From Chloroflexota bacterium (GTDB lineage Bacteria > Chloroflexota > Anaerolineae > Anaerolineales > UBA4823), in assembly GCA_012798185.1 (NCBI GenBank), contig JAAZNS010000170.1, positions 1-6,356 on the forward strand: 6,356 nucleotides of DNA. The letters run 5' to 3'. Shown here piece after piece: positions 4,826 through 6,356 of this stretch. The first letter of the stretch is position 1; the number at the start of each line of letters is the position of its first letter. A model generated the notes under the pieces. That model was not told the DNA's origin. It saw only the letters and a program-made list of their open reading frames with translations, and did no database searches. Made by a program: the position numbers and the translations under genes.

Positions 4826-5383
4826 TATGCTCCCAACGATTAATGCCAGAGTTGCCGCAGCGATTGCGCTGTATATTGTAGCCTTGCTGACATTGGTGAG
4901 GAAATTTCCCTCCGGCGTCCCTGGACGCCAGCGATCGAATAATGGGTTAAACAACAGCCAAGCAATAGTTTCGCCATTGACTTTAATTGGTTCTCCTTTT
5001 TCGAATTCCTCAGCACTAAAATTTCTTCCCTCCCGGGCTCGAAAATCACCATAAATGATTTCCCCATCTGTACCAACCAGAGTAAATTGAGTTCTACGGA
5101 CATCCCACGGTCCTCCTTCCCCAGGATTTTGCGGAGGATTCATATTCATAAAAGATGGGCGAAATACTATTTCCACACCTTCCCAGCTTTGGTTGGTTTC
5201 ATAATACATCGTCAGGTTATTAATCAGGTCTTCTTGATTTTGATCAAGAATGAGCCTGTTGAACTGACTCTGCGTATTTTTATAAACGAACAATGCCACC
5301 AGGAATGCTCCAATAAGCCCAACAAATAGAAAGGCAAGAATGAGTTTGAAAACCAGGGAATTCAATGGAAGTTTATTGTTCAT
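4823..5383 (-). CDS. Sensor histidine kinase, sensor half (TM1, extracytoplasmic domain, TM2)
   Basis: 186 residues from the ATG at 5383. TM1 is at about residues 9-34. An extracytoplasmic sensing domain follows (about 35-165), with a polar Asn/Pro/Gly-rich middle and a segment TLVGTDGEIIYGD that looks like the PAS-like sensors of BaeS/PhoR-type kinases. TM2 is at about 166-186, and a TGA comes immediately after it. The signal sensed is unknown. The start overlaps the end of the response regulator gene by 11 bp (ATG at 5383, regulator TAA at 5375-5373), which implies translational coupling. An in-frame TTG at 5398 would add five residues (MHQKL) but has no better ribosome binding site. Alone, this piece could not signal to the regulator. 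It needs read-through, or assembly with a separately made transmitter half. Confidence 0.75.
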   Translation of the reverse strand: MNNKLPLNSLVFKLILAFLFVGLIGAFLVALFVYKNTQSQFNRLILDQNQEDLINNLTMYYETNQSWEGVEIVFRPSFMNMNPPQNPGEGGPWDVRRTQFTLVGTDGEIIYGDFRAREGRNFSAEEFEKGEPIKVNGETIAWLLFNPLFDRWRPGTPEGNFLTNVSKATIYSAIAAATLALIVGSI

Positions 5384-6068
5384 GAGTTTCTGGTGCAAAG
5401 CGATACCCTACCCCGTACACTGTTTGAATATACTTCGGTTCAGATGAATTGGGTTCGATTTTTGATCGCAGGTTTCGAATGTGGACATCGATGGTGCGTT
5501 CGTACCCTTCATAAGCTGTCCCTTGTAAATGGTTTAATAATTCGAGCCTGGAAAATACCCTGCCCGGCGCTGCCATAAAAGTTGCCAATAAATCGAATTC
5601 TGTAGGGGTGAGATCAACTTGTTTGGTATTGATGCGCACTATCCTCTCAGTGCGGTCTAAAAAGATATCGGCAGCGCGAAGATAATCTTGTTCACCGGTT
5701 GCTTTCTCCATTCGCCGTAACACAGCGCGCACACGGGCTGTTAATTCGCGGATACTGAATGGTTTTGTTATATAATCGTCCGCTCCCAATTCCAACCCAA
5801 GAACCTTTTCGCTTTCTTCCAGTTTAGCAGTCAAGATAATGATAGGCGTGTCTGCTTCACGGTTATATGCTTTTATGAATTCGTATCCACCCATTTCAGG
5901 CATCATTAAATCTAATATGACCAAATCGGGTTTTTCTTGCCGGGCGATGAATAAGGCTTCCTGCCCATTGGCTGCCGTGACAATTTCAAATCCTTCCTGA
6001 GTAAGATATTGTTTTAGAAGCATTCGCAGCTCTTTCATGTCATCGACGACGAGTATTTTCTTTGCCAT
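5373..6068 (-). CDS. OmpR/PhoB-family DNA-binding response regulator
   Basis: A complete 231-aa two-domain regulator of typical length. The receiver domain (about 1-120) has the acidic pair D9-D10, phospho-acceptor D53 (LVILDLMMPE), T80 (IIILTA) and K102 (ITKPF). The C-terminal winged helix (about 130-226) shows LTPTEFDLL, the RTIDVHIRNLRSKIE recognition region and the YIQTVYGVGYRF wing typical of the family. All phosphorylation residues are intact. The ATG is preceded by AGGAG (6074-6078) with 5-nt spacing. It is the first gene of a regulator-kinase operon and overlaps the kinase start by 11 bp. Phosphorylation by the cognate kinase should turn it into an active DNA-binding dimer. Its targets are unknown and no repeated binding site is obvious in the window. 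Confidence 0.95.
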   Translation of the reverse strand: MAKKILVVDDMKELRMLLKQYLTQEGFEIVTAANGQEALFIARQEKPDLVILDLMMPEMGGYEFIKAYNREADTPIIILTAKLEESEKVLGLELGADDYITKPFSIRELTARVRAVLRRMEKATGEQDYLRAADIFLDRTERIVRINTKQVDLTPTEFDLLATFMAAPGRVFSRLELLNHLQGTAYEGYERTIDVHIRNLRSKIEPNSSEPKYIQTVYGVGYRFAPETHEQ

Positions 6069-6073
6069 TGATT

Positions 6074-6078
6074 CTCCT
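6074..6078 (-). promoter_or_regulatory. Ribosome binding site of the response regulator
   Basis: AGGAG on the minus strand, 5 nt before the ATG at 6068, fixes the start of the regulator gene. A TATAAA lies just upstream but has no good -35, so no promoter is called. Confidence 0.7.
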
Positions 6079-6083
6079 GTTAT

Positions 6084-6275
6084 TTATACGATCAATATTA
6101 CAAATGAAATCCGGTTTTTGGAGAAGTCTTGGATTGAAAAAGCAGAGCAGGAAATTTCTTTCACTTGGGCTGTTCTTTCATCGCTAACAGTAACACATTT
6201 AATTATCGCTCTTTCAGCTTCTAAACTTGCTTCAAATATACCGGTAATTATTTTTTTAAATTTCTTATTTATCAT
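6084..6275 (-). CDS. Doubtful small hypothetical protein (63 aa)
   Basis: A Lys/Ile-rich frame from ATG 6275 to TAA, just upstream of the response regulator on the same strand. No Shine-Dalgarno sequence precedes the ATG, and I recognise no domain. The middle (about residues 13-45) has ordinary protein-like composition with two Cys. It overlaps a competing open frame on the other strand, and at most one of the two is real. It could be a small leader gene of the two-component operon or chance. Confidence 0.2.
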   Translation of the reverse strand: MINKKFKKIITGIFEASLEAERAIIKCVTVSDERTAQVKEISCSAFSIQDFSKNRISFVILIV

Positions 6276-6356
6276 ATTTATATCTGATCATTTTTATATT
6301 AGGTTCTTACTTTTCATACAACGGTTTAGTTCACAAGGCAAAAGCCCCGAATTTGA
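6118..6356 (+). CDS. Doubtful hydrophobic ORF running off the right edge
   Basis: Frame 1 is open from well before 6118 to the window end. From TTG 6118 it reads LEKSWIEKAEQEISF followed by two hydrophobic stretches (about residues 16-33 and 40-56), then RFLLFIQRF and a polar end, which would fit a small membrane protein continuing beyond the edge. There is no ribosome binding site for TTG 6118, and the in-frame ATG at 6037 would overlap the regulator gene antisense. T-rich DNA produces hydrophobic frames by chance. Low confidence; an alternative to the antisense 63-aa frame. Confidence 0.15.
   Translation, partial: MEKSWIEKAEQEISFTWAVLSSLTVTHLIIALSASKLASNIPVIIFLNFLFIIFISDHFYIRFLLFIQRFSSQGKSPEF

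Noticed and set aside
1..6356. CRISPR array, tRNA or rRNA gene, transposase or phage gene.
   Set aside because: I saw no regularly spaced direct repeats, no tRNA cloverleaf or rRNA-like stretch, and no transposase or phage protein motif in any plausible frame.

Overview
This window looks like part of a bacterial chromosome, moderately AT-rich, probably from an anaerobic or facultative environmental bacterium. A Chloroflexota (Anaerolineae-like) source is my best guess. It rests on the style of the DoxX, AOR and two-component proteins and on an extragenic repeat whose read-through gives the 'HVERSETS' peptide; it is an inference, not a demonstration. UGA is an ordinary stop here (it ends the first MoaD-like gene and the kinase transmitter ORF) and Trp is coded by TGG, so the standard bacterial code applies.

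Layout. (1) 1-576, + strand: the 3' part of a DoxX-family membrane protein, cut by the left edge. (2) 599-716: a long hairpin repeat just after the doxX stop. (3) 717-1179: a long non-coding leader with a near-consensus sigma-70-type promoter (TTGACA-N17-TAAAAT), two palindromes and an orphan Shine-Dalgarno sequence. (4) 1180-2943, + strand: a complete aldehyde:ferredoxin oxidoreductase (AOR) family tungsten/molybdenum enzyme of 587 aa. (5) 2964-3095: a second, diverged copy of the hairpin repeat, again about 20 nt after a stop codon. (6) 3322-3561 and 3563-3937, + strand: two tandem, paralogous MoaD/ThiS-like beta-grasp proteins one base apart. The first keeps the sulfur-carrier Gly-Gly end; the second has lost it and carries a new aromatic/His-rich tail. 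(7) 4001-6068, - strand, convergent with the moaD pair: an OmpR/PhoB response regulator followed by an overlapping sensor histidine kinase. The kinase reading frame is split by one in-frame TGA exactly at the TM2/HAMP junction. (8) 6069-6356: an AT-rich right edge with only doubtful ORFs on either strand.

How the genes may work together. The AOR would oxidise an aldehyde (or reduce a carboxylic acid) using a bis-pterin W/Mo cofactor and a [4Fe-4S] cluster. The MoaD-like protein with the Gly-Gly tail is a plausible dedicated sulfur carrier for the dithiolene of that cofactor. The tail-less paralogue could be a regulatory, chaperone-like or structural partner. No ferredoxin-like subunit, MoaE, MoeB or W/Mo transporter is visible. 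The two-component system is adjacent but convergent, so any control of the AOR unit by it is speculation.
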